From: Verrucomicrobiota bacterium
GTDB taxonomy: Bacteria > Verrucomicrobiota > Verrucomicrobiia > Limisphaerales > UBA9464
Assembly: GCA_947464705.1 (NCBI GenBank)
Contig: CANHYD010000119.1
Coordinates: 1-7,098, forward strand
Length of the DNA: 7,098 nucleotides
Direction of reading: 5' to 3'
Position numbers and translations under genes: made by a program. Under the pieces are notes generated by a model. It was not told the origin of the DNA. It saw only the letters and a list, made by a program, of their open reading frames with translations, and did not search any database. This document shows positions 7,053 through 7,098 of the stretch, in pieces. Position 1 is the first letter of the stretch. The number at the start of each line of letters is the position of its first letter.

Positions 7053-7098
7053 TCAGGATGAACTGAGCCCTTCGTTGTCGGCCTCGGATTTGCGGACG
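7053..7098 (-). CDS. C-terminal end of an upstream gene, probably flagellar motor switch protein FliG (partial)
   Basis: On the minus strand one frame reads VRKSEADNEGLSSS and then TGA at 7055-7053, two bases before the fliH start. Only 14 residues are visible and they carry no diagnostic motif. The assignment to fliG is inferred from the usual order fliF-fliG-fliH-fliI and from the tight spacing. The Ser-rich end is not a pattern I recognise as typical of FliG tails, so another upstream gene is possible. The two other minus-strand frames are open here as well, which lowers confidence that this frame is the coding one. Confidence 0.4.
   Translation of the reverse strand, partial: VRKSEADNEGLSSS

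Overview
The window is one GC-rich stretch of a flagellar export and hook assembly operon. All genes lie on the minus strand, so transcription runs from the right edge (7098) to the left edge (1). In that order the genes are: the last codons of an upstream gene (probably fliG), fliH, fliI, fliJ, a membrane-anchored motE/ylxF-like gene, fliK, flgD, and the first 232 codons of the hook gene flgE, which runs off the left edge. Packing is very tight. fliI, the motE-like gene and fliK each begin in a 4-base overlap with the preceding stop codon. The other gaps are 2, 34, 4 and 24 bases. No promoter, terminator, RNA gene, mobile element, CRISPR array or non-coding stretch over 34 bases was seen. The window is internal to a longer transcription unit whose ends are not visible.

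The products form one functional series. FliH, FliI and FliJ are the soluble ATPase complex of the flagellar type III export apparatus. The motE-like protein has one N-terminal membrane helix, a predicted coiled coil and an MgtE-N-like helical end. FliK measures hook length and switches export specificity. FlgD caps the growing hook, and FlgE is the hook subunit. FliK, FlgD and FlgE are themselves export substrates, so the order runs from export engine to length control to hook parts.

The order fliH-fliI-fliJ-(ylxF/motE-like)-fliK-flgD-flgE matches, from memory, the Bacillus subtilis fla/che operon. The composition here is GC-rich and the translation starts mostly lack clear Shine-Dalgarno sequences. 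That suggests a GC-rich, probably diderm bacterium; a member of the Verrucomicrobiota/PVC group is a guess I hold with low confidence. The sequence alone does not fix the taxonomy.

I found no undescribed system. The points that merit a second look are the very long FliK (881 aa), the motE-like gene in the ylxF slot, a FlgD that lacks room for the usual Ig/FnIII-type insert and has a Ser/Pro-rich tail, the near absence of Shine-Dalgarno sites, and an A7/T7 run inside fliK.
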